Assembly: GCA_016720595.1 (NCBI GenBank)
Contig: JADKKI010000072.1
Span: forward strand, 583,806-647,805
Source of the DNA: Myxococcales bacterium
GTDB taxonomy: Bacteria > Myxococcota_A > Polyangia > Haliangiales > Haliangiaceae
Direction of reading: 5' to 3'
Length of the DNA stretch: 64,000 nucleotides
Below are positions 8,300 through 17,417 of this stretch, in pieces; the first letter of the stretch is position 1, and every line of letters starts with the position of its first letter. A program made the position numbers and the translations under genes. The notes under the pieces are model-generated. The model searched no databases, was not told the DNA's origin, and worked only from the letters and a program-made list of their open reading frames with translations.

Positions 8300-8339
8300 G
8301 TTCTTCGCCGAAATCACCCGGGCCGGATGACGACGATGA

Positions 8340-9323
8340 TCACAAGGTGCCGGGCTCGAACATGTCAGCGAAATCGCTAGAGGCGGCGACCGAGGCCAGC
8401 ACGGGGACCCCCAGGAGCTCCTCGGTGGTCTTGAGCATCGAGCTGTGCGTGTACATCGTGGCCGAGGTGCCCGGCTTGACGTGGCTGCCGAGGGCGAGGA
8501 ACGGGACGAGGTTGGTGGCGCTGCCCTCGTCCCAGGTCAGAAAGATCACGGCATCGTGGGTCTGCGCGTAGGTGATGATCCGGGGCAGCTCGGTCGCGAG
8601 CCAGGTGTCCCCGGCCTTGATGTTGGGGCCCGAGGTGATGCCCGACGGGCAGCCGAGGTCGCCGTGCATGTCGTGGCAGAGATCCGGCGTGATGAACACG
8701 TAGCCGCTGACGGTGCCCGCGGCGAGATCGGCGGCGAGCTGGGCGTACGGCTTGTGATGCGCAGCGCAGCCCGCGTTCGACGTGCTCGGCGGCGACCCGG
8801 AGACATCGCGGAAGAACGCGAAGGGATCATGCTTGACCGCGTAGTTCCCGGTCGAGGCCACGGGGCAGGTGTTGCTGGTGATGCCCTCCTGGTAGCTCGT
8901 CCACGGCACGCCAGCGGCGGTGAGCTGGGTGACCAGGTGCTCGGTGCTCGCCGTACTGTTGCTCGCCGAGGGATCGTTGTCGTTATTGAACGTGCGGTCG
9001 GAGAACACGTTGGTGCCCGCCTCCATCCACACGTAGTGCGGCTCGCTGTCGAGGCCGGGAAGCTCGTCGCGGAAGTTGGTGGCACGGTTCGCGATCGCGA
9101 ACAGGCCGTTGATGTATGGCGCGTTCGTGGTGTTGCCGTAGATCGCGGTGTCTGCCTTGTTCTCCATCGGGATCACGAACAGCGTGCGGATCGGGTGTGG
9201 GTTGCCGGATGGGGAGTCGGCAGTGCCATCGATGCCGCTCGGCGCGTCGATCGAGACGTCATCGGCCGCGCCCTGGCCCCCGCCACACGCCACGAGGATC
9301 ACGCACAGCGCTGCGGCTCGCAT
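8340..9323 (-). CDS. Phosphoesterase-family (PLC/acid-phosphatase-like) lipoprotein
   Basis: 327 residues from ATG 9323; the frame extends upstream but that part looks non-coding. The N-terminus is a lipoprotein signal (ALCVILVAC) followed by a Gly/Asp-rich linker. The catalytic-type domain contains IRTLFVIPMENKADTAIYGN near residue 45, which is the metal-ligand-bearing start of the bacterial phosphoesterase family (PF04185). It also has the late FLTWDEGSATNLVPFLALG and THSSMLKTTEELLG segments with the expected Asp/His metal ligands. These enzymes cleave phospholipids or phosphomonoesters outside the cell. It lies 67 bases ahead of the DUF4266 gene on the same strand. The substrate is unknown. 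Confidence 0.82.
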   Translation of the reverse strand: MRAAALCVILVACGGGQGAADDVSIDAPSGIDGTADSPSGNPHPIRTLFVIPMENKADTAIYGNTTNAPYINGLFAIANRATNFRDELPGLDSEPHYVWMEAGTNVFSDRTFNNDNDPSASNSTASTEHLVTQLTAAGVPWTSYQEGITSNTCPVASTGNYAVKHDPFAFFRDVSGSPPSTSNAGCAAHHKPYAQLAADLAAGTVSGYVFITPDLCHDMHGDLGCPSGITSGPNIKAGDTWLATELPRIITYAQTHDAVIFLTWDEGSATNLVPFLALGSHVKPGTSATMYTHSSMLKTTEELLGVPVLASVAASSDFADMFEPGTL

Positions 9324-9418
9324 CGATGGGAGGAGACCACTGTTGGCGCGACCACGCACGCAAAACCGTGATGCTCGCCGATGCTGCAGATTGCCCGGAC
9401 GGGATCGGCGGCTCGGCC

Positions 9419-10675
9419 TCAATACGGGGCGAACGTCGCCTTCGAGGTGCGCCTGCCGTTGAACGCCGCCAGCTCGGAGGCGGTGTACGCGAGCGCCGTT
9501 CCGGCCGGCAGCTTCGCGTGGATCCAGCCGATGACCAGGAGCCGCGCAGCGTTCCCCGCGGCGATAAGCTCGTCGGTGCCAGTCTCCGCGCACTCGTCCC
9601 ACAACTCGAACAGCACCTCGCGTCGCGCGGCCGGCTCTCCGATCGTGCCCCACAGGCGATCGAGGTTCCGCTTCATGATCTCGGGCGCCATCGCGAGCTG
9701 CTCGGTCCGGTGGCGCATCCCGATCTGAGCGCGTTCGGCTCGCGTCGAATCGAGGAACGCGAGCTTCTTGCTCGCGTACGGATCCATGCCGTGCCGCCGC
9801 ATCAGCGCATCGGAGACGTCGAACCCGCCGGCGAGGATCGGGACCGTCGCCGTATCACCCACGCCCTTCTTGCTGGTGCGGACCTGCTCGTCGTCCTGCG
9901 TGCCGCCGCCCCCGAGTCCTCCGCCCCCGCTGACCCGGGTGCCGTGGGTGCGGTTCCACTCCTCCTCGGTCGTGTACGGCGTGGTCTCGATGTGATCGGG
10001 CGGCAACATCCCGACCGGCTTGTTCGGATCGGTGTACCAGTCCGCGATCGCGCGACCGAGATCCTTCGGGCTCGGCAGCGCGAGATGGATGTTGAGGTTC
10101 CGCTTGTCCTTGATCTTGACGCTGCCGTCGGCCGCGACCTTGGCCACGAACGGCCCTTGATCCGATCGGTACGTGCCGCGCCCGCTCGGGTCGAGCTGCC
10201 CGGTGCTCTCGTCGCGAGGTGGCGGCGGCCCGGCCGGCATGTCGGGATTCCACGTGAGCCTCGGGAGTTCGATCCCTGCACGCCCTGGGCGGGGCGCTCC
10301 CGGCCGCCGCATCTCGAGATAGGGATTGCGCACCGCGGGTCCGGTCGCGACCGCCACCTCGGTGGTCGTGGTGCTCGTCGTGATCGCCTCGCCGGAGGAC
10401 GGAGCGATCGGTGGGCGCGCGCGGCTCGTCTGTGGGCGGCCACTGGTGGAGGCGATGGACGGGGCGGTGACCGCTGCCGTCGCGGGCGGATCGAGGAAGG
10501 CCACGTCGATCGGCACGACCTCGGGTGGCCGTGCGCGCTCCACCAGCTCGATCACCGTGGGTGGTTGGACCGCCACGGGGGGCTTCGGTGTCGGCGTGTA
10601 GGCCGCCACCCACGCGAGGGCCGCGGCGTGAACCGCAGCGGAGATCGCGAGCACGGGGGGCAGCTTCCGCACCAC
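9419..10675 (-). CDS. TonB-like anchored, proline-rich hypothetical protein
   Basis: 418 residues. The start LPPVLAISAAVHAAALAWVAAY is an uncleaved signal anchor like those of TonB and AgmX-type proteins. A Pro/Thr-rich periplasmic stretch follows (to about residue 160). The globular C-terminal half contains GSVKIKDKRNLNIHLALPSPKD and, after a Gly-rich loop, a helical end with CAETG. No TonB C-terminal box is recognised, so an energy-transducer role is not shown. It diverges from the ECF sigma/FecR-VWA pair with a 123-base gap, and so might belong to that regulon, which is inference. Confidence 0.6.
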   Translation of the reverse strand: MVRKLPPVLAISAAVHAAALAWVAAYTPTPKPPVAVQPPTVIELVERARPPEVVPIDVAFLDPPATAAVTAPSIASTSGRPQTSRARPPIAPSSGEAITTSTTTTEVAVATGPAVRNPYLEMRRPGAPRPGRAGIELPRLTWNPDMPAGPPPPRDESTGQLDPSGRGTYRSDQGPFVAKVAADGSVKIKDKRNLNIHLALPSPKDLGRAIADWYTDPNKPVGMLPPDHIETTPYTTEEEWNRTHGTRVSGGGGLGGGGTQDDEQVRTSKKGVGDTATVPILAGGFDVSDALMRRHGMDPYASKKLAFLDSTRAERAQIGMRHRTEQLAMAPEIMKRNLDRLWGTIGEPAARREVLFELWDECAETGTDELIAAGNAARLLVIGWIHAKLPAGTALAYTASELAAFNGRRTSKATFAPY

Positions 10676-10695
10676 AGGTACGACCAGTATCCCCC

Positions 10696-10726
10696 TGAAA
10701 CCGTTGCCCGCACCCGGTTTCGTCTA
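10696..10726 (+). promoter_or_regulatory. Possible ECF-type promoter ahead of the sigma gene
   Basis: TGAAACC (10696-10702) resembles an ECF -35 element and CGTCTA (10721-10726) resembles the matching -10. The spacing is 18-19 bases, about two or three longer than usual, so this is a weak candidate for autoregulation of the gene starting at 10799. Confidence 0.25.
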
Positions 10727-10798
10727 CGCTGGGCGACACCTCCCGAAGCCCCGATGACACCTCCTCGTGATGCCGCTCTCTAACCCCGCGAGGCCGCG

Positions 10799-11428
10799 AT
10801 GCTCCTGACCCTGTTCGCCCGGCTGTTCCGCAGTCGTGGCCCTGATGGCGAGCTGCGTGCGGCGCAGGATGGAGATCGCACGGCGATCGGGAGGTTCTAC
10901 GACGCGCACGTCGATGGCCTGTACGCGTTCGTGTTCTATCGCGTCGGTCGCGATCAAGCCCTCGCCGAGGACGTGGTCCAGGAGACCTTCACCCTCGCCC
11001 TCACCCGCAAGGCCGAGTACGACGCCGCGCGCGGCTCGGTGGGCAGCTGGCTGACCGTGCTGTCGCGCAACGTGATCCGCGACCACCTGCGCGATCACAA
11101 GCGCACCGATCAGTTCCAGGCCGCGTGGGAGCGCATCGATGCGACCCTCGCGCAGACGTTCGCGGCGATGGCCGAGCGTCCGCTCCCCGGCGAGGTGCTC
11201 GAACGCGCAGAGACCCGCGACCTCGTCCACATGGCGGTCGCGAACCTGCCGGAGCAGTACCGCAACGCCCTCACCCGCAAGTACGTCGATGGCGAGAGCC
11301 TCGAGACGCTGTCAGGCGAGCTCGGGATCTCGATCGACGCCACCAAGAGTCTCCTCGCCCGCGCCCGGCGCGCATTCCGCGACACGTTCGCGACGCTGTC
11401 GGCCAACTTCTCGGAGGTTGCATCGTGA
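10799..11428 (+). CDS. ECF RNA polymerase sigma factor
   Basis: 209 residues. Region 2 includes FYDAHVDGLYAFVFYRVG and LAEDVVQETFTLAL (residues about 35-65), followed by SWLTVLSRNVIRDHLRDHKR. Region 4 holds YVDGESLETLSGELGISIDA near residues 160-180, then KSLLARARRAFRDTF. It overlaps the next gene by four bases (GTGA), and that gene starts with a FecR/anti-sigma-like membrane module. The arrangement is thus the same as at 3.9-5.7 kb: a sigma factor translationally coupled to a FecR-domain partner. Confidence 0.92.
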   Translation: MLLTLFARLFRSRGPDGELRAAQDGDRTAIGRFYDAHVDGLYAFVFYRVGRDQALAEDVVQETFTLALTRKAEYDAARGSVGSWLTVLSRNVIRDHLRDHKRTDQFQAAWERIDATLAQTFAAMAERPLPGEVLERAETRDLVHMAVANLPEQYRNALTRKYVDGESLETLSGELGISIDATKSLLARARRAFRDTFATLSANFSEVAS

Positions 11429-14400
11429 CCACTGAACCCAAGGACGTTCTCGAGCAGAACGTGACCACGCTCCTCGAGACTGGCGGCGAAGCCCCCAAGC
11501 TCGATGATCTCGCCAAGGCGCGAATCCGCGCGAAGCTCGTCGCGGCGCACGCCTCGGCCACCCCGGCTGGCACGCGTCGCTCCCCGATGGTCGCGGTCGG
11601 CCTCGGCCTCGCGGCGACCGCCGCGGCGGCGCTGATCGTCACGCGTGTCGTCGGTGGCGGCGGCACGGGCACGGGGACCGGAGACGGTACCGGGGCAACC
11701 AGCCAGCTCGCCGACGGGACGACCTGGATCGCCGAGCCCGGCGCGAAGGTCACCGTGCTCGGCACGCGGCACCTCCGCGTCGAAGGCGCGGCGCTCCTCG
11801 ACGTTGCTCCCGGTAAGGGCACGTTCGTGGTCGAGACCCAGCGCGGGCGGATCGAGGTGCTCGGCACCCGGTTCCTCGTCGATGCCGGCAAGGATCGCAC
11901 GACCGCTGCGGTGGTGCGTGGTCAGGTCAAGCTCGCGACGTCTGATGGTGACGTGCTCCTGCACGCCGGCGAGCAAGGCGTGGCCGAGCCCGGCCGCCCG
12001 CCGACGCGCGGTCCCGCGCCGCGGCTCTCGCACCTCGCCTCGTGGGCAGCGCAGGCGCGCCACCGTGACGAGAAGGACGTGCAGCCGATCCATCACGGGA
12101 CCTTGTTCGCCCGTGATCCTGGCGTGCGGTCGCACCCGCCGTGGGGCGACGAGTATCCGCTGCCGATCAAGAAGCTCGGTGTCGATGTCGTCGTCGAGAA
12201 CCAGGTCGCGCGTGTGGCGCTCGATCAGACGTTCCACAACGACGCGGACCAGACGCTCGAGGGGGTCTACCGGTTCGCGATCCCGCCCGACGCCGCGCTC
12301 CAGCGGCTCGCGATGTACGTCGACGGCAAGCTCACCGAGTCCGCCGTGGTCGAGCGCATGCGTGCGCGTCGGATCTACGAGGAGCTGGTGTATCGCCGCG
12401 TGGATCCCGCGCTCCTCGAGTGGGCCGGCACCGGGCGCCTCTCGCTCCGCGTGTATCCGCTCCCCGCGCGCCAGGACAAGCGGCTGATGCTCGCGTACAC
12501 GCAGAGCCTCCCGAAGCTGTACTCGGACTGGACGCTCTCGGTCCCGCTCCCCGAGATCGATGGGCCGGTCGGCGAGGTCGCGTTCGGCGTGACGATCAAG
12601 GGCTGCGCGAACTGCGAGGTCACCTCGACGAGCCACAAGGTCACCGTCGAGCACAAGGGTGAGGACTCGATCGTCAGCTACCACAACACGTCGGAGACCA
12701 TCGGCGATTCGCTGGTGCTCCACGTCCGCGATGCGCGACAGACGACCCAGGTGGCCCGCCACGATAGCGGTGGCGACTCGTACCTGATGGTGCGTGCGCC
12801 CGCCGAGCTGCCGCGCGATGCGCAGGCGTATCGCCCGCGCACGTGGGTCATCCTCGATGATGTCAGCGCCTCGCGCGGCGCGATGGAGCGCCGAGCGCAG
12901 GCCGATCTCGTCGATGCGTTCATGCACGAGCTCGACGAGGACGACAAGGTGTCCGTGATCGCGTTCGATGTCACCGCGCGGCAGAAGCTCGCGCCCACGC
13001 GGGTGCTCGATGTCGATCGTCGCGCGCTGCGCAAGGCGCTTCAGGACGAGGGCGACGTCGGCGCCACCGATTTCGGCGTGGCCCTCGAGGCCGCCTCCAA
13101 GGCGCTCTCCGGCGTGGCGCCCGACGATGCGATGCTCGTCTATCTCGGTGATGGCGTGATCACGAGCGGCGCGAAGAACCTCGATGCGCTGCGCGCACAG
13201 CTCGTGGGCAAAGCTCACTTCATCGGTGTGGGCGTGGGCGATGGCCCCGATACCCAGACGCTCGAGACCCTCGCCGGCGCGACCGGCGGCTACGCGACGA
13301 CGATCGATCTCGCGGATGACGTGGCCTGGCGCGCGTTCGATCTGATCGCGGCGCTGCACACCGCGCGGGTCACCGGCGTCGAGGCGCGGCTCGTGGACGC
13401 GAGCGGCGCGCACGTGCCGGCCGCGCTGTACCTCAAGAGCCCGCAGCTCGCCGACGGCGAGGAGCTCGAGCTGGTGGCCAAGCTCGCCGGCGGCAACGCG
13501 CCCGCGGCCGTGGAGCTCACGGGCACGCTGAACGGTGCGCCGTGGAAGAAGACCGTGGTGCTCCCGAGCACGGGTGGCGCTACGGGTGGATACCTCCCGC
13601 GTACGTGGGCGCAGCGGCACATCGCCGCGCGCATGCTCGCGAAGCACGAGGCGGTCGCGATGACGCCGTGCACACCTGGCCCGTCGGCGCTGTGCCCCAC
13701 CGAAGCCGAGGCGCGCGAGAAGCGCGACGAGACGATCCGCCAGGAGGTGATCGGGCTCGGGAAGAAGTACTTCCTGCTCTCGCGCCACACGTCGCTGCTC
13801 GTCCTCGAGAACGATGCGATGTACGCGCAGTACGGCGTGACCAAGGGCGCCGGGGACACCTGGGCGCCGTACGCGATGCCGCAGACCATCCCGGTGGTGA
13901 CCACGGCCGCGGTGATCAAGCCGAGCGATGTGGCGGAGGATGCGGAGCTGGTCCGCGCGCCGATCCCGGTGTTCTACGACTACGGCGGCTACAACGCCGG
14001 CTGGGGTGGGATGGACGACGGTGACCTCAGCGGCGGCCTGCTCGACGCGCGGCAGCAGGGCTTTGACGGTCAGGGGTTCGGGATGATCGGTCACGGCGCG
14101 GGGTCGGGGACGGGCTTTGGCTATGGCGCCGGTGGTGGTGGGCGCACGCGCCGCTCGCTCGGCCTCGGCCAGCCAGGACCGTCGATGCCCGACACGGGTG
14201 GCGGCGCCCCCGCGGCCGTCACGGCGTCGGGCGGCGACAAGCCGATGGACCTCGCGGAGGGGACCATGGGGAAGAAGGCTCATGACGAGGAGCCGAGCTT
14301 CGATCGCACACCTGCGGCGGAGGACAAGGCCAAGCGCGCCAGCGTGGACAGCGATGAGATCATCGGTGCGTTCGGCGCTGGCTACACCCGTGTCGGCGGC

Positions 14401-16845
14401 GGCTTCGGCACGATCGGCACGAGAGGCAGCCGTGACGGTCGGAGTGCGTTCTGGTCCGGGCCGATGGTGGCGCAGCGGTTCACCTATCCCATGGACGGCT
14501 CGTTCGATGACCTGACGTCGTTCGTGCCCGCGCTGATCTCCGATGACAGCGACGGGTGGCGCACGCGGCTGACCTCGATCGGTGGCGGCGAGCGGAAGCT
14601 CCACGCAATCGATGACGCGGCAGCGCGCCTCCTGACCCGCGCTCGCAAGGCGCTCCCCGCCGGCGTCTACCGGTGGGACGATCTCGAGATCGCGGTCGAC
14701 GATGCCCACCGCATGGGCTGGCGCCGGACCACGGACACCGAGCTCGCCGAGACCGCCTCGTTCGATGGGACCACGTGGACACGCCGCTATCCCGAGCTCG
14801 GGCTCGACGTGACGCGCACGTTCACCGACGACGACGTCGCGCTCGCCCTCGCGTACCTGCCGGTGTGGATCGCGGAGCCCGCGCACTATGCGCGCTGGTT
14901 CGAGGTCCGCGCCAAGGGCCCGCGCCAGCTCACCCTCGCGAAGCCGGGGCAGGGCGCGACGAAGGTCGTGTTCGTGCTCGACTTCGACGACAAGGATCAC
15001 CTGACGGCGATCCACGACGGGGACGGCCTCGAGCTCCTCCGCATCACCTGGGGCGACGTCGGGCCCGCGGCGGGCAAGGTCTCCGGCCAGGACGTGGCGG
15101 TCGGCTTCACGGGGCAAGCGATCGGTGATGCCGCGGCGTGGGCCCACGGGACCACCAACCCGGGCGTCGTCGTGGAGCTGCCGGCGCACCTCCCGGCGTA
15201 CTGGCAGTCCAAGCTCGCCGCGGAGACGGCGGGGAGCGCGACGTGGCGGCGTGCGCAGCGCCAGCTGATGGCGAGCTTCGCGGCGCTGAATAACCGCGCG
15301 GGCGTGTACGCCGCGTACGACGCGCTCCGCACCCACGGTGGCGTGGAGCTCGGCGACCTCGCGCTCGGCAGTGGTGGCATCGCGAGCTCCACCACGGAAG
15401 CGCAGTTCACGCAGGCGCTCGCGCCGTTCGCGGATCCGGCGGCGCTCCCGCAGTGCGGCATCCTCGGACCGCCGTGCCGGAACGGCAGCCAGGTGGTCGG
15501 CGATCCGCGCCCCGTGATCGCGCGCTACCTCGTGGCGGCTCGTGCCTACAGCAAGACGCCGCGGCCCGAGCGCCTCGCGCCCCAGACCACGACCGGCCTC
15601 GTCGGTGCGTTGTGGCAGCTCCGCCACGTCACCGCGCTGTTCGCGGCGAACCAGGGCAAGGCCGCCGTCGACAAGCTGCTCGCGATGGGCACCCACGCGC
15701 TCCAGTTCCGGCTGATCGGTGCCGCGGCGACCTCGAATCGCTGGGACATCAAGCCCGAGGACATCGGTCGCGCGTGGGACTCCGTGGCCGTCGGCCCCTA
15801 CAAGAACGTGGCCCGCGCGCAGGCCGCGATCGGGATGGCCAACCACGATGCGATCGACGCGGCGGTGGAGCGGGTGGCGAACCTGGTCGCGGATCTCGAT
15901 CTGCGCGCCTTGCCGCCGCGGCTCGATCAGCTCGTGTATCGCGTGCAGCAGTCGCGGCGCGGCCCCGCGGGCTGGCAGCTGATCTGGACGGCGTGGCGCG
16001 ACCGCGTGCTCGCGGGTACGAGCTACGAGCACGTGATGTCGCTCGTCACGATCGCGAACCAGCAGCGCAACGATCTGCCGGCGATCTTCGCCCGGGCCGT
16101 GGAGCTCGCTGGGGCGGACGTCGACAAGAAGGTCGCGATCGCTCGGATGGCGGTGGCCTACAACATGAGCGCGTACGCGCAGACCGTGATCGCTCCGCTG
16201 CTCAAGGCCCACGGTACGCGCGAGCTCTATCAGCTCGCGGCGAGCATGGCCGTGGCGCAGGGCCGGATGGCCGATGCCCTCGATCACCTGGAGGCGGCCC
16301 AGGCCGCGGCCGGCGACGAGGCCGTCAACATCGCCACCGTGCGCGCCGAGCTCGGGCAGATCATCACGATCGCTCGCGAGCTCGCCGTGCAGTCGAGTGG
16401 CCCGGCGCGTGAGGCCGCGGTCAAGCGGGCGATGACCTGGGGTGCGCGGTGGCGGGCGATCGACGCCGGGAACCCCGACATCGACCAGCAGCTGGGCGAG
16501 CTCCAGCTCGCCGTGGGCAACAACGAGGAGGCGTGGCGCCAGCTGTCCACCGTGATCGAGCGCGATCCGATGGCGGGCACCGGCTACACCACCGTCGCCG
16601 AGACGTTCGAGCGGCGCGGCAAGGTGGCCGAGGCTCTCCCGTTCTGGCAGCAGGCGATCGTCATCGATCAGACCAACCCGACGCCGCGGCTCCGCAAGGC
16701 GCAGGCCCTGATCGCCCTCGGTCGTACGCAGGAGGGCGACGCGCTGCTCCAGGAGATCGTCGGCCGCAAGTGGCACGACGTCTGGAGCAACGTGCCCTAC
16801 CAGGCGAAGTACCTGCTCGAGCGCAGCAAGCCGGTGCGACGGTAG
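11425..16845 (+). CDS. Giant FecR-VIT-VWA-TPR membrane protein
   Basis: 1806 residues from GTG 11425, which overlaps the sigma gene's stop; the open frame continues upstream only as a shadow of that gene. Order of parts: short cytoplasmic helix; membrane segment about 55-77; FecR-like domain about 90-190 (IEVLGTRFLVDAG); VIT domain about 240-385; VWA domain about 470-640 with the metal-site motif DVSAS intact plus the later GATDFG and GDG positions; Gly-rich stretch about 850-950; a beta-rich middle; and helical TPR-type repeats about 1450-1806. VIT-VWA pairs mediate protein-protein contacts outside the membrane. I infer an envelope sensor/scaffold working with the ECF factor. Pieces are normally found in separate proteins. 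Confidence 0.8.
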   Translation: MTTEPKDVLEQNVTTLLETGGEAPKLDDLAKARIRAKLVAAHASATPAGTRRSPMVAVGLGLAATAAAALIVTRVVGGGGTGTGTGDGTGATSQLADGTTWIAEPGAKVTVLGTRHLRVEGAALLDVAPGKGTFVVETQRGRIEVLGTRFLVDAGKDRTTAAVVRGQVKLATSDGDVLLHAGEQGVAEPGRPPTRGPAPRLSHLASWAAQARHRDEKDVQPIHHGTLFARDPGVRSHPPWGDEYPLPIKKLGVDVVVENQVARVALDQTFHNDADQTLEGVYRFAIPPDAALQRLAMYVDGKLTESAVVERMRARRIYEELVYRRVDPALLEWAGTGRLSLRVYPLPARQDKRLMLAYTQSLPKLYSDWTLSVPLPEIDGPVGEVAFGVTIKGCANCEVTSTSHKVTVEHKGEDSIVSYHNTSETIGDSLVLHVRDARQTTQVARHDSGGDSYLMVRAPAELPRDAQAYRPRTWVILDDVSASRGAMERRAQADLVDAFMHELDEDDKVSVIAFDVTARQKLAPTRVLDVDRRALRKALQDEGDVGATDFGVALEAASKALSGVAPDDAMLVYLGDGVITSGAKNLDALRAQLVGKAHFIGVGVGDGPDTQTLETLAGATGGYATTIDLADDVAWRAFDLIAALHTARVTGVEARLVDASGAHVPAALYLKSPQLADGEELELVAKLAGGNAPAAVELTGTLNGAPWKKTVVLPSTGGATGGYLPRTWAQRHIAARMLAKHEAVAMTPCTPGPSALCPTEAEAREKRDETIRQEVIGLGKKYFLLSRHTSLLVLENDAMYAQYGVTKGAGDTWAPYAMPQTIPVVTTAAVIKPSDVAEDAELVRAPIPVFYDYGGYNAGWGGMDDGDLSGGLLDARQQGFDGQGFGMIGHGAGSGTGFGYGAGGGGRTRRSLGLGQPGPSMPDTGGGAPAAVTASGGDKPMDLAEGTMGKKAHDEEPSFDRTPAAEDKAKRASVDSDEIIGAFGAGYTRVGGGFGTIGTRGSRDGRSAFWSGPMVAQRFTYPMDGSFDDLTSFVPALISDDSDGWRTRLTSIGGGERKLHAIDDAAARLLTRARKALPAGVYRWDDLEIAVDDAHRMGWRRTTDTELAETASFDGTTWTRRYPELGLDVTRTFTDDDVALALAYLPVWIAEPAHYARWFEVRAKGPRQLTLAKPGQGATKVVFVLDFDDKDHLTAIHDGDGLELLRITWGDVGPAAGKVSGQDVAVGFTGQAIGDAAAWAHGTTNPGVVVELPAHLPAYWQSKLAAETAGSATWRRAQRQLMASFAALNNRAGVYAAYDALRTHGGVELGDLALGSGGIASSTTEAQFTQALAPFADPAALPQCGILGPPCRNGSQVVGDPRPVIARYLVAARAYSKTPRPERLAPQTTTGLVGALWQLRHVTALFAANQGKAAVDKLLAMGTHALQFRLIGAAATSNRWDIKPEDIGRAWDSVAVGPYKNVARAQAAIGMANHDAIDAAVERVANLVADLDLRALPPRLDQLVYRVQQSRRGPAGWQLIWTAWRDRVLAGTSYEHVMSLVTIANQQRNDLPAIFARAVELAGADVDKKVAIARMAVAYNMSAYAQTVIAPLLKAHGTRELYQLAASMAVAQGRMADALDHLEAAQAAAGDEAVNIATVRAELGQIITIARELAVQSSGPAREAAVKRAMTWGARWRAIDAGNPDIDQQLGELQLAVGNNEEAWRQLSTVIERDPMAGTGYTTVAETFERRGKVAEALPFWQQAIVIDQTNPTPRLRKAQALIALGRTQEGDALLQEIVGRKWHDVWSNVPYQAKYLLERSKPVRR

Positions 16846-16865
16846 TTCGGCGAAGGGCTCGGCGC

Positions 16866-17378
16866 TTAGATCGCGCCGACAGCTTCGTCGAGAGCGTCGA
16901 AGATCCCCTGAGCCTCGTCGGCCGGGATCCCGAACGCGTCGGCGATGCCGCCGAGGAACGCGAGCTCGTCGTCGTGGACCTCGTGGTCACACAGGGCGGT
17001 CACGCAGGCGAGCTTGTAGGCATCGCGCCGCGACGGCGCGTCGAGGACCTTCGCGAGCTCGGCGAGCCGGCCCTGGAAGCCTTCGCGCGCGAGCTGCTGC
17101 GCGAGATGATCGAACAGCTCGACGAGGAACCTGGCCTCGAGCTCGTGGCCAAGCCAGGCGTGGAGGTTGGCGACCAGGTGATCGATCTCGTGCTCGCTGA
17201 GATCGTCGTCGGCCGCGGCCGCGAGGTACGCGACCTCGAGCAGGGCGTGCAGCCGCGCCGCCTGGGGATCGGTGGGGGCGTCCCGGTTGCTCTTGAGCGC
17301 CTTCGCACCGGCGGCGAGATCGGCCGGCACCGAGGGCCCGAGGACGCGCGTTCGTTCCTGACGTTGGGTGTCATCCAT
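16866..17378 (-). CDS. TerB-like domain protein
   Basis: 170 residues from ATG 17378. The all-helical sequence has acidic repeats typical of the tellurite-resistance TerB fold: AAADDDLSEHEIDHLVANL near residue 52 and VTALCDHEVHDDELAFLGGIADAFGIP near residue 128. Conserved Asp/His/Glu positions could bind metal. TerB-domain proteins occur at membranes and in stress systems. It is divergent from the helicase gene (39 bases between starts) and convergent with the giant VWA gene. A more exact role cannot be given. Confidence 0.65.
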   Translation of the reverse strand: MDDTQRQERTRVLGPSVPADLAAGAKALKSNRDAPTDPQAARLHALLEVAYLAAAADDDLSEHEIDHLVANLHAWLGHELEARFLVELFDHLAQQLAREGFQGRLAELAKVLDAPSRRDAYKLACVTALCDHEVHDDELAFLGGIADAFGIPADEAQGIFDALDEAVGAI

Positions 17379-17417
17379 CTCGGCGGAGCATACGCCGTCC
17401 CGTGATACACGTGGGGC

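Noticed and set aside
6717..8330. Long plus-strand open frames opposite the DUF3570/DUF4266 genes
   Set aside because: They are Arg/Glu-rich shadows; signal peptides, lipobox and barrel pattern all support the minus strand.
11110..16776. An antisense open frame of 1888 codons opposite the FecR-VIT-VWA-TPR gene
   Set aside because: Its sequence is Arg/His/Glu/Asp-rich without domains or hydrophobic segments, and mirrors the third-position GC bias of the real gene. It is a codon-usage shadow.
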